NCBI GenBank assembly: GCA_965277535.1
Contig: OZ255825.1
Span: 2,542,001-2,606,000 of the forward strand
Reading direction: 5' to 3'
DNA length: 64,000 nucleotides
Source of the DNA: Ilyomonas sp965277535
Lineage (GTDB): Bacteria > Bacteroidota > Bacteroidia > Chitinophagales > Chitinophagaceae
Positions 27,290-36,625 of the stretch are shown piece after piece. Positions within the stretch are counted from its first letter, which is position 1. Each line of letters opens with the position of its first letter. The notes under the pieces were generated by a model that ran no database searches, was not told the DNA's origin, and was given only the letters and a program-made list of their open reading frames with translations. The position numbers were made by a program, and so were the translations under genes.

Positions 27290-29845
27290 TTATTTAATTC
27301 TGAATCTCATTCCTGCATTAAACATTCTACCGGTTAAGGGTCCCCAAACAAGCGATGCATCGAAGTAATTACCGAATGGATGGTCTGCTGCTATGATTGC
27401 ATTTTTTTCCACGTAGTTGGTAAGGTTCTCACTTCCGATATATATTTCGAAAGGATGTTTGGTTCCAATTGTTTTACTCACCTGAGCGTTCATCGTTATA
27501 AAGGAAGGTGAATAATCAGGTCTTTGATATTCTGTTGGATTGACTGCTGTTGAAGGCAATCTTTTTTTACCGCTATAGCTTATTGTGTAATCGAACTTCC
27601 ATCCATCTATTTCATAGTTGAGGTTTGCAAATGCCCTGTTTCTGGAAACGAGGGGCTTTTGTAACAACTGATCTCCGTAAGTTGTTTTTACATCAAATAA
27701 CCGGTAAGCTAATTTGACATCGAGCTTTTGTATCGGTATGAAAGAAAATTCGGTTTGAAAACTATTTGAATACGACTGGCCATTAAGATTATAGAACTTT
27801 ATTGTTCGGGCATCTTCCAAATCAACCACTACCTGATTTTGAAAATCATTCCTGAAAAAGTCAACACCTACCGAAGCTACCCGATTGAAAAGCTTTACTT
27901 TCTGGTCAACCGATATACCTTTATTCCAGGCTACTTCTGGTTTTAAACCATAAGCGCCGCCTGTAGTTGATGAGAGGATTTCTACTGTCCGGGAGCTTAC
28001 AAATACGCCATTGTTTTCAGCAAAAATATTAGCGGTTCTCTGTCCTCTGCCAGCACTTAATCTTATGACCATGTTTTTGAATGGCTGATATCTTACATTT
28101 AAACGAGGGGTGGCAAACCATCCGTATATACTGTTGTGGTCTTCTCTTATACCCGCTACCAGGTCGAACTTTGTTGACGGTGTGTATGTGTATTCAAGGA
28201 ACGCGCCGGGAGCTGCTTCCGTTCTTCTGTAATTATTGATTTTAAAATCTTCGTTGTATTTATCGTATTGAAAACTTAAACCAGTGCGGAATTTATGCAG
28301 GGTTGTATGAATGATAGATTGATAAATAAGGTTTGAATAAAAACCCTGCTGGTGGGCATCATAATTGGTAAAGCCGAAATAAGAAGTTTGTGTATGATCA
28401 AAACCGGATAACTGCAAGCCGATGCTTTTATATCTTTTTTGAGGAAACACATAACCTAATTTTCCAAATGCTTCGTACCGCTTTGTATTAATGCCTAACC
28501 CGTAACTGTTGGCAGTAAATTTATCTGTTGATGCATTATAATCGGTCTGACCGCCGGTTCTATTATCGGTTAAAACTTTAAAGCCAAACTGAGACATTAA
28601 CCCTTTATTATTGGTAAAGCCCCATTTGTTAGCAACGGTAAATAAATTACCTGTTGGCAAATCTCTAAAGCCATCTTTGTTATCGTCTACTTTATTGAGT
28701 AAAAAATCGTTGTGAAGCAGAACTTCTGTTGACCATTTATTGCTAAGCTTTTGAGACAAATTCACATTCAGATCTGTTTTGCCAAAACTATTTGTGTACG
28801 CATTCGCATATAGCTTCTCGCTTGTTGCTGGCTTTTTTAATTCAACATTTATCTGCCCTGCAATACTCTCAAAACCGTTTGCCACAGAACCTGTGCCTTT
28901 ACTCAACTGAATGCTTTCTATCCAAGGCCCGGGAATGGAGTTTAAACCTAATGATGTAGCGAGACCTCGCGGGCCAGGCAAATTCTCTACGGTTAGTTGT
29001 GTATAAATACCGGATAAGCCCAATAGCTGAATTTGCTTTGAACCTGTTACAGCATCATTGTAAGAAACATCTACTGAAGGGTTGGTTTCAAAGCTCTCGC
29101 TAAGATTGCAGCAGGCTGCTTTAAAGAGTTCATTCTGTGTAATGGTTTGTGTTCTGTATATATCTGCCGAGCTGGTATAAGTACCACTTGATGACGATAT
29201 AACTTTTACCTCTTTCAATTGGTTGCTAGATGCCAGTATAATTTTTACATCTTTTGTTGGTAGTACAGAAATGGTATCAGTTGCAAACCCTGTATAGCTT
29301 ACGATTAATCTTTCGCCGTTTTGTTTTATAGTAAACACTCCGTTATCGTCTGTTGTGGTTCCTGTACTTGTGCCCAACCAAGTAACAGACGCTCCAGCTA
29401 AAGGTTTCAGTGTGCCTTTGTTATCTTGTTCTAACACAACGCCTTTCACTTCATCACCTGATACTCTTTTGCTTGTTGCCGTATCAACTGCTGTTTGTGT
29501 ATTTGTACTATCCATGCTTTTTATTTCACGGTAATAACAGCATTCAGGTAAAGATTGATAAATGATGTCTTTGGCTTTTTTATTTTCCACATCATGACCA
29601 GCATCCAGAATCCGTTTTTGTACCTTGTCTACTGTTATTTTTGATGGATCGTAATTGAGGGTAAGCATCTTGGTATCTACATTCCAGACAGCAGATTGCA
29701 CACCCTTGCCTTTTGATGCGGATTCTATACGTGGCTTACAGTATGTGGCGCACACACCATAAACTTTGAATGTTACTGTGGTATCAGTTTGAGCAAAAGA
29801 GGCTTCAACCCATAACAGCAGTAATGAAACAATAAAGTATTTCAT
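27290..29845 (-). CDS. TonB-dependent receptor with N-terminal HMA domain
   Basis: This is an 851-residue outer-membrane receptor. It has a signal peptide (1-19, ending FAQ) and a heavy-metal-associated domain at about 25-95 with VCATYCKPRIE (Cys32 and Cys36, CxxxC rather than the usual CxxC). A CarboxypepD-regulatory-like domain follows at about 135-210, then plug and 22-strand barrel. SIQLSKGTGSV is a typical plug motif. The HMA domain and neighbours with metal-binding Cys/His motifs point to copper or a similar metal. It could be for uptake or export signalling; direction is not known. The HMBD-protein gene lies 52 bases upstream. Confidence 0.88.
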   Translation of the reverse strand: MKYFIVSLLLLWVEASFAQTDTTVTFKVYGVCATYCKPRIESASKGKGVQSAVWNVDTKMLTLNYDPSKITVDKVQKRILDAGHDVENKKAKDIIYQSLPECCYYREIKSMDSTNTQTAVDTATSKRVSGDEVKGVVLEQDNKGTLKPLAGASVTWLGTSTGTTTDDNGVFTIKQNGERLIVSYTGFATDTISVLPTKDVKIILASSNQLKEVKVISSSSGTYTSSADIYRTQTITQNELFKAACCNLSESFETNPSVDVSYNDAVTGSKQIQLLGLSGIYTQLTVENLPGPRGLATSLGLNSIPGPWIESIQLSKGTGSVANGFESIAGQINVELKKPATSEKLYANAYTNSFGKTDLNVNLSQKLSNKWSTEVLLHNDFLLNKVDDNKDGFRDLPTGNLFTVANKWGFTNNKGLMSQFGFKVLTDNRTGGQTDYNASTDKFTANSYGLGINTKRYEAFGKLGYVFPQKRYKSIGLQLSGFDHTQTSYFGFTNYDAHQQGFYSNLIYQSIIHTTLHKFRTGLSFQYDKYNEDFKINNYRRTEAAPGAFLEYTYTPSTKFDLVAGIREDHNSIYGWFATPRLNVRYQPFKNMVIRLSAGRGQRTANIFAENNGVFVSSRTVEILSSTTGGAYGLKPEVAWNKGISVDQKVKLFNRVASVGVDFFRNDFQNQVVVDLEDARTIKFYNLNGQSYSNSFQTEFSFIPIQKLDVKLAYRLFDVKTTYGDQLLQKPLVSRNRAFANLNYEIDGWKFDYTISYSGKKRLPSTAVNPTEYQRPDYSPSFITMNAQVSKTIGTKHPFEIYIGSENLTNYVEKNAIIAADHPFGNYFDASLVWGPLTGRMFNAGMRFRIK

Positions 29846-29897
29846 TATTACGAAATTGAGGCACTGGGAAACGAATTCCCGGCGCTTGATTATGTGA

Positions 29898-30224
29898 TTA
29901 ATTACCGGCTGATTTTGACTTTGGCTTGTAAGCAGTCATTTGCATACCGCACTTAGGACATTTGCCCGGCTTTGTGCAAATGACATTGTCCATCGAGCAA
30001 GTGTATAACTTCGATACTTCTGCTTTCATCACTTCTTTTTTAGACATATTATCACCGCAAACAGGGCATGTTGCAGCGGCAAAATTGATATAGTCGGGAT
30101 GCATCTGACAGGAATAAACAGCCACCTTTGAGGTATCAGTGGGATGCGAATCCTGATTTGATTTTTGTGCGAAAGAGGCAATTGTTGCAAAGGTTGCAAA
30201 CAGGAATATAATAAGAGATTTCAT
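29898..30224 (-). CDS. Exported heavy-metal-binding-domain (HMBD) protein
   Basis: This is a 108-residue protein with a signal peptide (MKSLIIFLFATFATIASFAQ). It has two HMBD-like motifs: YSCQMHPDYINF followed by CPVCGDNM, and YTCSMDNVICTK followed by CPKCGMQM. These Met/His/Cys motifs are found at the N-termini of copper ATPases and CusB-like proteins. A periplasmic metal-binding role is likely. It is in line with the HMA-TonB gene and is preceded by a palindromic site. Confidence 0.85.
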   Translation of the reverse strand: MKSLIIFLFATFATIASFAQKSNQDSHPTDTSKVAVYSCQMHPDYINFAAATCPVCGDNMSKKEVMKAEVSKLYTCSMDNVICTKPGKCPKCGMQMTAYKPKSKSAGN

Positions 30225-30263
30225 TGTAAATGACTTTATGTTTTAATAATGAATAGAACTACC

Positions 30264-30282
30264 TGCGATAAACGTTATCGCA
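30264..30282. promoter_or_regulatory. Palindrome upstream of the metal genes
   Basis: TGCGATAA (30264-30271) and TTATCGCA (30275-30282) are perfect inverted 8-mers around ACG, 40 bases upstream of the HMBD-protein start and just after the HYC_CC_PP gene. It is a good operator candidate for a metal-responsive dimeric regulator. No regulator gene is present nearby. Confidence 0.5.
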
Positions 30283-30305
30283 CACACACAGAGAAAAACA
30301 CAAAA

Positions 30306-30671
30306 TCAAATTCTAAAGATGCAGTTGGAGATATAAACAGGTACAGAACTGATTAGCGGGGGTGCGTGAATATTGATAAACCTATTGTCGTTCTGTTGGC
30401 TTATGCCATTGGTCTGAAAAAAACTATTAAGCGTTTGAATGTAACTACAAGTTAATGCAGGTGCATTCATGATGACAGCTGCATCATGCGCATCTTTAAC
30501 CTTAAACGATTCAAATTTTACTTTGCAACAACCTTCCTTGTCTTTTGCGCCATCAGCCAGTACAAGTTTTACAGACTTTAAAGTATTACAACAATAGTCA
30601 CCCTTTACTGCAAAACCTGTAGAGGTGAAAGCGTAAATAAAAAGGAGAAATAAAATTGTTGCTTTTTTCAT
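30306..30671 (-). CDS. HYC_CC_PP family protein
   Basis: This is a 121-residue small exported protein: leader MKKATILFLLFIYAFTSTGF, then paired cysteines in GDYCC and EGCCK, and a Pro-containing tail around IHAPPLIS. This fits the HYC_CC_PP family named for those motifs, which is found beside copper TonB receptors in Bacteroidota. Its function is not known. It is the first of three co-directional metal genes. Confidence 0.8.
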   Translation of the reverse strand: MKKATILFLLFIYAFTSTGFAVKGDYCCNTLKSVKLVLADGAKDKEGCCKVKFESFKVKDAHDAAVIMNAPALTCSYIQTLNSFFQTNGISQQNDNRFINIHAPPLISSVPVYISNCIFRI

Positions 30672-30809
30672 TGCTTATTTGCAAAAGTAATCAATTGCTG
30701 GGTAACTAAAATTTTGAATAAAGGTGCAATCTTTAAGCTTACTATTAACATTGGCACCTTTAAATTTTTTTTGTTTTTTGTAATGTTTTTATCTCTTTTA
30801 CATGGCTAA

Positions 30810-31250
30810 TTATAGCCTAATTTTGATACCGCCGTTTATTATAAAACCATCAACCGGCGCATAAATGTCTCTGAATGTGGGTTTCAAAATAGAACCTGTA
30901 TAAATGGTATCGAACCTTGTTTGCCTTATATCAGTAAGATTTTCAAAATTTATGAAAAGAGAAAAATGCTTCCAAGTTTTCTCAGCCATCAAGCCAAATG
31001 TCCAGTAGGACTTACCAATTGTGCCATCGTTGAGCTTCTGTTGACTGACATAGTAAGCGCCTGCACCAATCTTTAGCTCACCTTCTATTTCAGACATCAA
31101 TACATTGTTCAACCTGTACCTGGCTGTTAACGGAAACCAGCTTTTGACGCCAGCGAAATGATTATTTACATCAGCATAGGTGTAACCTAAGAACAGCTTA
31201 AAATCGCCGTAGGATAAACGAACATTTGTTTCAAATCCTGCTGATGGTAA
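30810..31250 (-). pseudogene. C-terminal fragment of a TonB-dependent receptor
   Basis: About 145 codons of the last barrel strands of a TonB receptor: GFETNVRLSYGDFKLFLGYT, SLFINFENLTDIRQTRFDT, and IINGGIKIRL with the C-terminal strand intact. The rest of the receptor is missing. Homology stops at about 31250, where a G+C-rich unrelated sequence begins. It lies next to an intact metal-type receptor gene, so the lost gene may have been part of the same locus. Confidence 0.75.
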
Positions 31251-31440
31251 CATTGGTTCCTGTCGCCAGTGCGCCGGCGATATACAGCGTGGCTGCATTG
31301 GAGAGCGTGGTAGCTGCTGTGGAGGTCAGCGTAGGCACGGCTATCGAATTGACGGCCATCGTGGCGATAGTGCCCGATGAGCCGGACCAGGTATAGGTGG
31401 CCGCATTCTGAATAAGCCCCAGCCCTGCAGTAGATGGCGC
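31251..31440 (-). other. Foreign fragment resembling a phage structural protein
   Basis: About 190 bases, higher in G+C than both flanks. One minus-strand frame is open throughout and reads APSTAGLGLIQNAATYTWSG, then AVNSIAVPTLTSTAATTLSN, then AATLYIAGALATGTNVTI. This Ala/Thr-rich pattern resembles phage virion or tail-associated proteins seen in metagenomes. It has no start or stop of its own and joins the receptor fragment at about ACCATCAGCAG. It may be a recombination scar or an assembly chimera. Confidence 0.4.
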
Positions 31441-31444
31441 ACAT

Positions 31445-31519
31445 CGGTTTTCTACATTTTATGGCTATTATATGCTACAGGCAAACGCTATGGCAGATGA
31501 TTATCAGGGGGCGCGCTAA
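31445..31519 (+). pseudogene. Scrap of a GH78-like alpha-L-rhamnosidase
   Basis: The plus-strand frame reads RFSTFYGYYMLQANAMADDY and then QGAR before TAA. It resembles a segment of bacterial alpha-L-rhamnosidases with a (ST)FYGYYxLQAMAxxGDYQ pattern, which normally continues for many more residues. Only 24 codons are present, between the phage-like scrap and the end of the SDR gene. Its stop codon overlaps the converging SDR stop. Confidence 0.4.
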
Positions 31520-32292
31520 TCTTCATACAAGTTTGCAGCAAACTTTTCGGATACTGCTTTGGGAGTTAACCATACCATAAAAGCACCGAGTCTGTTGATG
31601 AACCCGGCAATAACTTCACGCTTCTTTTTAAACATGCTTTTAATTGCAATTGATGCAGCTTCATCGGCAGTCATATTCAGCTTTTCACCTGCCTTCATTG
31701 CTTTTTTTCCAATGTTAGCACGCGCGCCAAAACCAGTATCAGTACCCCCGGGAGAAAAGCAGATAACTGCCACATTTGTTTTTTTCAACTCAAATTGCAA
31801 AGCTCTTGTAAAGCTGACAACAAAGGATTTGCTCGCGGCATAAGTGCTTAAAAAAGGAACTGCTTGGTAAGCGGCAGGGCTTGCAATATTCATGATGTAA
31901 GATTGCTTTTGTTTTTGCAATACAGGCAGAAAAAGAGAGCTTAAAGCAACCATTGAAATCATGTTTACGTGCATCATTTCTGTATGTTCTTGGGCACTGT
32001 ATTTTTCAAACCTTCCGCTTAATCCGTAGCCTGCATTATTGATGAGAATATTGATTTGGATATTACCATTGATGATCCAATCAAAAATGGTTTGACCCGC
32101 TTTATCATCCGACAAATCAACTCTTAAAAAACGCACATCGATTGCATATTGTTGAATTAAATCTGCAGCGATTTGGTGTAATAAATCTTCGCTACGTGCA
32201 ACCAAAAACAAATTTATTTTTTTGGCTGCAAGTTGGTAAGCAATCGCTTTGCCTATCCCTTTGCTGGCACCGGTAATTAATGCATACGACAT
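31516..32292 (-). CDS. SDR family NAD(P)-dependent oxidoreductase
   Basis: This is a 258-residue short-chain dehydrogenase from MSYALITGASKGIG (ATG at 32292; the longer open frame would run into the upstream gene). GASKGIG is the cofactor-binding glycine motif, NNAGYG is present, and YAASKS supplies the catalytic Tyr and Lys. The C-terminus has INRLGAFMVWLTP, a possible membrane-associated helix as in DltE/YqjQ-like relatives. It lies 28 bases after the PhyH gene and is probably co-transcribed. Confidence 0.87.
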   Translation of the reverse strand: MSYALITGASKGIGKAIAYQLAAKKINLFLVARSEDLLHQIAADLIQQYAIDVRFLRVDLSDDKAGQTIFDWIINGNIQINILINNAGYGLSGRFEKYSAQEHTEMMHVNMISMVALSSLFLPVLQKQKQSYIMNIASPAAYQAVPFLSTYAASKSFVVSFTRALQFELKKTNVAVICFSPGGTDTGFGARANIGKKAMKAGEKLNMTADEAASIAIKSMFKKKREVIAGFINRLGAFMVWLTPKAVSEKFAANLYED

Positions 32293-32320
32293 ATACAAAA
32301 GCGTAAAGTTGAAGCACAAT

Positions 32321-33118
32321 TTATCTGAAATAATGATACAATGCCGTTCTGGTTTTTTCATTTTTAGGCATGTACTTGCCGGTAATCATCGGTATATACA
32401 TAACACGGCGAAGGCTTTTTTCTCCTATGTAAGGAGATTGCTGTACCCGATGCCATACACGACCATCATGAACCGTAAGATCACCTGCTGATATATCAAA
32501 ACCACCTTCTTTTTTATCGGGTTTGTGAGTATAATATTTTTTACCAAACATCAGCCCCAGCATACTTTGTCTATGTGTACCCGGCAACACACGCAAGCCG
32601 CCATTTTCGTATGGACAGTCGTCCAAATGAATACCTACATTAATCATTGGCATAATGCGCTGACCAAAAAACAAATCACGCGGACAGTCGGTATGCCATC
32701 CCATTTTACTAAATGTTCCGTTAGGCACCCGTATATAATGATTGAATACCAAACCATCTTTTTCCTGCTCACCTATTCTGCCTTCGTATGGGTGCAGCAA
32801 AGGCAACAAAGCCTGCAAACGGGCATCGTAGAGCAATTCATGTAAAAGCGGGCTAAACAACGACAAAAAACACGAGCGCTGAATTAATTTATTTCCATGC
32901 TCATCAATACCAAATTTTAAAAGAGTTCCATTTACTTTAGTTCTGCCTTCCTCCAGCCATTCTTTATCTATGCGATCAATTTCTCTGATGACATCTGCTA
33001 CCGTGGCTTTATCTAAAAAATGAGGGAAACGTATGACACCGTTTTTATAATAAAAACGAAGCTGATCGTCCGTTAATTCGGTTCCTAAAGAAAAATCGGG
33101 AGATTCAATTACTGCCAT
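32321..33118 (-). CDS. Phytanoyl-CoA dioxygenase family protein
   Basis: This is a 265-residue Fe(II)/2-oxoglutarate oxygenase from MAVIESPDFSLG (ATG at 33118). GWHTDCPRD provides the HxD metal ligands. GGLRVLPGTHRQS and VHDGRVWHRVQQS give the distal His and the 2-oxoglutarate-binding region. The substrate is unknown; family members hydroxylate lipids or secondary metabolites. It is followed by an SDR gene, a pairing that suggests oxidation of the hydroxylated product. Confidence 0.87.
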   Translation of the reverse strand: MAVIESPDFSLGTELTDDQLRFYYKNGVIRFPHFLDKATVADVIREIDRIDKEWLEEGRTKVNGTLLKFGIDEHGNKLIQRSCFLSLFSPLLHELLYDARLQALLPLLHPYEGRIGEQEKDGLVFNHYIRVPNGTFSKMGWHTDCPRDLFFGQRIMPMINVGIHLDDCPYENGGLRVLPGTHRQSMLGLMFGKKYYTHKPDKKEGGFDISAGDLTVHDGRVWHRVQQSPYIGEKSLRRVMYIPMITGKYMPKNEKTRTALYHYFR

Positions 33119-33214
33119 AATAAATAATTTTTTTGCAGGAAATTGTATTCTTTTAAAAGATAATTGGTGTTTACCTTTTTTAATTATCAATCTTCCTTGT
33201 ATGCGTGCAATCAT

Positions 33215-33512
33215 AAAAATAACCTAATGAATTTACTTTTTTATTAGCCAGTGTACCTGCCGCACATTTACATTTGTCAATAAGTTGAAATTTTGTAGTC
33301 AAACAGCTGTGTAAAAATAAGGTTTGAAATTATTGAAATAACATTACTTAAAACCTTAAACACTTATGATGATGAAGTGCAAGCCCGCAACTATCGATAG
33401 CATATTTTGGCAGATACAGGTATGGACAAAAAAAATTGATCTTTTGACAGTTGCTTCAAAATAGTTTTGCAGAGCTTTGAGCTATCTTTTTTATTGATTA
33501 GTTCGATGACTT
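33215..33512. other. Divergent promoter region
   Basis: No gene. A TAnnTTTG match (TAGTTTTG at 33462-33469) lies upstream of the barrel gene at 33513. The nearest TTTG is only 15 bases upstream of it, so the match to the Bacteroidota promoter is partial. Confidence 0.35.
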
Positions 33513-34763
33513 ATGATAAAGAAAAACTGCTTGCTGTTTCTGCTCCTCTTGTTTAGTATTTTATTTTATAATAGAACCATTGCACAAACAGAAAACAGCT
33601 TCGCAGATTTACCTGATTCCTTAAAACAAAAGCAGTTATTATATTATCAAAACCAAACCGATTTAATAGATTTAGGCATGAGAATTTTTCATAAAAATCC
33701 TGCTGTAAGGCTGAAAGACTTTGGGAAAATTGATACGAAACTGAAGTTATCGTTAGGACCGATAATCGAATACACTTTATCAACCGGTTTTACGGGCGGC
33801 GTGGCAGCCAGCGGGGCTTTTTCAACAAGCAAAAACAATTCAACCAAAACATCTTCGGTTTTATTTGCAGCCAAATACACGCAAAAGAAACAATTCCTAG
33901 TTCCCATTCAAACCTCGGTATGGCTTCCGGGAAACAAATTGTGTTTCAATGGCGACTGGCGGTTTCTCAAATATCCACAGGATACTTACGGTTTCGGTGG
34001 ATACACCACACAGAAAGATATTTCTACAGTATCGTACAATTACATTCGTTTTTACGAAACCGCTTTGCACAAAGTGTCAACCAATTTATATGCAGGTTTA
34101 GGCTACCAGTTAGATTATCATTCAAACATAACGCAATCAGGAATCAATGCCGGGCGGGTTACTGACTTTACGAAGTATGGTTTTACCAGAACATCTACCT
34201 CTTCCGGTCTTTCGGTTAGCCTTACCTATGATTCGAGGAAAAGTTCAATCAATCCGGAGGGCGGAAGTTTCTATTTCAATATGCTTTTTCTTCAAAACAT
34301 CACTGCACTAGGAAGCAGTGGCAACTTTAATTCTGTTTTGCTCGACGTAAGGAAATATTTCCAATTGTCTCACAATCTTATCCTTGCATTATGGAGTTAT
34401 AATGCAATTACGCTTAGCGGAAATCCTCCTTATCTCGATTTACCTGGAACAGGAAGTGATACTTACAGCAATGTGGGAAGAGGCTATGAATTAGGAAGAT
34501 TTATTGGTAAAAAAATGGTTTATGCTGAAGCTGAACTACGGTTCGGAATCACGAAAGATGGATTGCTTGGTGGTGTGGTGTTTACCAATGCCCAATCGTT
34601 TTCTGAATTAACAACAAACCAATTGAAAGTCATTTCTCCGGCTGTTGGTGTAGGGTTGCGCATCAAGTTCAATAAGTTGTCAAATACCAATACAGCCATT
34701 GATTATGGAATTGGAAGAGGTGGCTCGCGAGGTTTTGCCGGTAATTTAGGAGAAGTGTTTTAA
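33513..34763 (+). CDS. BamA/TamA-like outer membrane barrel protein
   Basis: This is a 416-residue protein with a signal peptide (KKNCLLFLLLLFSILFYNRT, ending IAQ). Alternating beta strands follow, for example LSLGPIIEYTLSTGFTGGVA and SSGLSVSLTYDSRKSSINPEGG. The C-terminus ends in Phe (AGNLGEVF), as outer-membrane barrels do. The pattern matches the surface-antigen (BamA/TamA) barrel without POTRA domains. Its role may be in transport or assembly and is not known. It stands alone. Confidence 0.75.
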   Translation: MIKKNCLLFLLLLFSILFYNRTIAQTENSFADLPDSLKQKQLLYYQNQTDLIDLGMRIFHKNPAVRLKDFGKIDTKLKLSLGPIIEYTLSTGFTGGVAASGAFSTSKNNSTKTSSVLFAAKYTQKKQFLVPIQTSVWLPGNKLCFNGDWRFLKYPQDTYGFGGYTTQKDISTVSYNYIRFYETALHKVSTNLYAGLGYQLDYHSNITQSGINAGRVTDFTKYGFTRTSTSSGLSVSLTYDSRKSSINPEGGSFYFNMLFLQNITALGSSGNFNSVLLDVRKYFQLSHNLILALWSYNAITLSGNPPYLDLPGTGSDTYSNVGRGYELGRFIGKKMVYAEAELRFGITKDGLLGGVVFTNAQSFSELTTNQLKVISPAVGVGLRIKFNKLSNTNTAIDYGIGRGGSRGFAGNLGEVF

Positions 34764-34853
34764 CCATAATATCAAAATAAAACAATCGAAAACTTCACCA
34801 ACAAAACTGATTTACTCAAGTTCTTTATTTTGCACATTTTATAAATGAAAATC

Positions 34854-36017
34854 TCATCTTTTCGCGTAAGCGGAATATAGTTTTTCAAAAGCGTCAACTG
34901 TTTTATAAATATCATGCTGCTGAATGTTTTGGCGGCTTTTCTCGCCCATACTCTTTTTCAGTTCCGGGTTGGTAAGGATAGCCTTTATGGAATTAACTAC
35001 CTTCACAACGTCGCCCTCATTATACAAAAAGCCGTTCACATTATCTTCTACCAATTCGCTTAAAGCTCCCGCATTTACCGCAATCACTGGCAGGGCTGAT
35101 GCCATTGCCTGCAGTGTAACGAGACTTAATAATTCGGCAATGCTTGCTATAATAAAGCAATCCGCTAATTTATAAATATACGGCAGGTCTTCATCGGGAA
35201 CAAAGCCTGTAAATAAAACATTGTCCGCAATACCTAACTGCTGCGCAAGTGCTTCAAGCGATGCTTTGCTATTGCCTTTTCCTACCACCACAAAGCATAC
35301 AGCAACGTTTTGTTTTACGGCGATGGCAACCACTTTTATAATTTCCTCCACGCGTTTCTCAGGATCTAACCTGCCAACATAAAGAAGTATCGGTTGATCA
35401 GGTATTTTATACTTTTGTTTCACAGCATGGCTGTCACCTTGCACATTGAACTTCTCCAGATCAATGCCGCTTGATATCGCAATTGCTTTTACCCGTAAAT
35501 GAGGTTCAATTATAGCAACGCCAGTTTGTGTGGGTGTGGTTACAATATCTACCTGGTTAAACACTTTTGTAAATCCTCTCCATAAAAAAGCAGTCAGCCA
35601 GTGTGTAAAGACTTTTCCTTTTACCAATACTGTTATGTTTTCGGGCATAAAATGGTTGGTAGCCACTACCGGTATTTTCCACCGTTTATTAACTTGTAAA
35701 ACGGCTTTGCTAATAAAAAAATGATCCTGTATATGAATGATATCAGGTTTAAAATCGCTAATGATTTTCTTCAGCCGGGCTTTTATAGAAAGTGGAAATG
35801 GAAGGCGTATGGTGCGATAAAATAAAACAGAAAATGAAGGCAACCCAAACACATTGAGTCCGTCAATTTTAGTTTTTGTAAAAGAAAAACTTGCCGATGG
35901 GGCAATCACGGCAACCTCGTGTCCTTTATCCTGTAGCATCGGACCCACACGGCAAACAAAATAATACACTCCATTAATATGCGGATAGTAAGTATCAGAC
36001 ACAAATAAAATTCTCAT
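34854..36017 (-). CDS. GT4 family glycosyltransferase
   Basis: This is a 387-residue GT-B fold glycosyltransferase. MRILFVSDTYYPHINGVYYF is the N-terminal Rossmann start. DIIHIQDHFFISKAV is the acceptor side. LLYVGRLDPEKRVEEIIKVV and SIAELLSLVTLQAMASALPV form the nucleotide-sugar side, including a modified EX7E-like motif. Similar proteins glycosylate diacylglycerol or phosphatidylinositol-like lipids. Its ATG overlaps the stop of the DedA gene by one base (TAATG), so the two are translationally coupled. Confidence 0.87.
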   Translation of the reverse strand: MRILFVSDTYYPHINGVYYFVCRVGPMLQDKGHEVAVIAPSASFSFTKTKIDGLNVFGLPSFSVLFYRTIRLPFPLSIKARLKKIISDFKPDIIHIQDHFFISKAVLQVNKRWKIPVVATNHFMPENITVLVKGKVFTHWLTAFLWRGFTKVFNQVDIVTTPTQTGVAIIEPHLRVKAIAISSGIDLEKFNVQGDSHAVKQKYKIPDQPILLYVGRLDPEKRVEEIIKVVAIAVKQNVAVCFVVVGKGNSKASLEALAQQLGIADNVLFTGFVPDEDLPYIYKLADCFIIASIAELLSLVTLQAMASALPVIAVNAGALSELVEDNVNGFLYNEGDVVKVVNSIKAILTNPELKKSMGEKSRQNIQQHDIYKTVDAFEKLYSAYAKR

Positions 36018-36625
36018 TATTTCTTTCGTTTTGAATTGATAAAAATAACCAGTACAACAGCTACAACAGCCACAATTGTAAAGGAGGAAAACAGATCCAG
36101 ATAGCGATTAATTTTTTGATAGGCATTGCCGAATAACAAGCCCAAGCCCAAATAAAAAACGTACTGGAAAGCGGAAGTGAAAAAGCATACGACAATGAAT
36201 TTTTTATACGGAATTTTAATATTGCCGGCAAGATAAATACCCGTTACACCAATGCCCAAAGCTAATTTTGATAAAGAGATTGTTTTTATCGGGTTGGCAT
36301 TAAAATAAGCGCGAACGGTCTGTACATTTTCTAATTTAAATCCAAGGAACTTGATGAATTTTTTTAGAAAAGAAGGTACGCCGAATCTTCCCAATGAATA
36401 AACCAACGAATCGCCGGTAACATCTCCCAATACAATAATCGGGTAAACAAAATATGGGTTTAAAAGATGAAGAGTGCAAAGAAACCCGGCTATCACTGCT
36501 AAAATAGGACCTTCAACAATGGCTAACGGAAACAATAATGCGTACTTATACAGAATGAGAAGGTGAATGATTGATTTCAATAAAATAATTTTTTTAAAAG
36601 AATGCAAAAATAAATCGGTTATCAT
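36017..36625 (-). CDS. DedA/VTT family membrane protein
   Basis: This is a 202-residue polytopic protein. PLAIVEGPILAVIAGFL is the first helical hairpin with the Glu/Gly motif of the family, and LGDVTGDSLVYSLGRFG is the conserved loop. Three more hydrophobic segments follow, and the tail is basic (NSKRKK). DedA proteins are linked to lipid carrier or phospholipid flipping. Coupling to a glycosyltransferase fits a lipid-linked pathway. Confidence 0.83.
   Translation of the reverse strand: MITDLFLHSFKKIILLKSIIHLLILYKYALLFPLAIVEGPILAVIAGFLCTLHLLNPYFVYPIIVLGDVTGDSLVYSLGRFGVPSFLKKFIKFLGFKLENVQTVRAYFNANPIKTISLSKLALGIGVTGIYLAGNIKIPYKKFIVVCFFTSAFQYVFYLGLGLLFGNAYQKINRYLDLFSSFTIVAVVAVVLVIFINSKRKK

Noticed and set aside
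32293..32361. Longer start for the SDR gene
   Set aside because: It would overlap the PhyH gene and add 23 residues before the usual ALITGASKGIG start.
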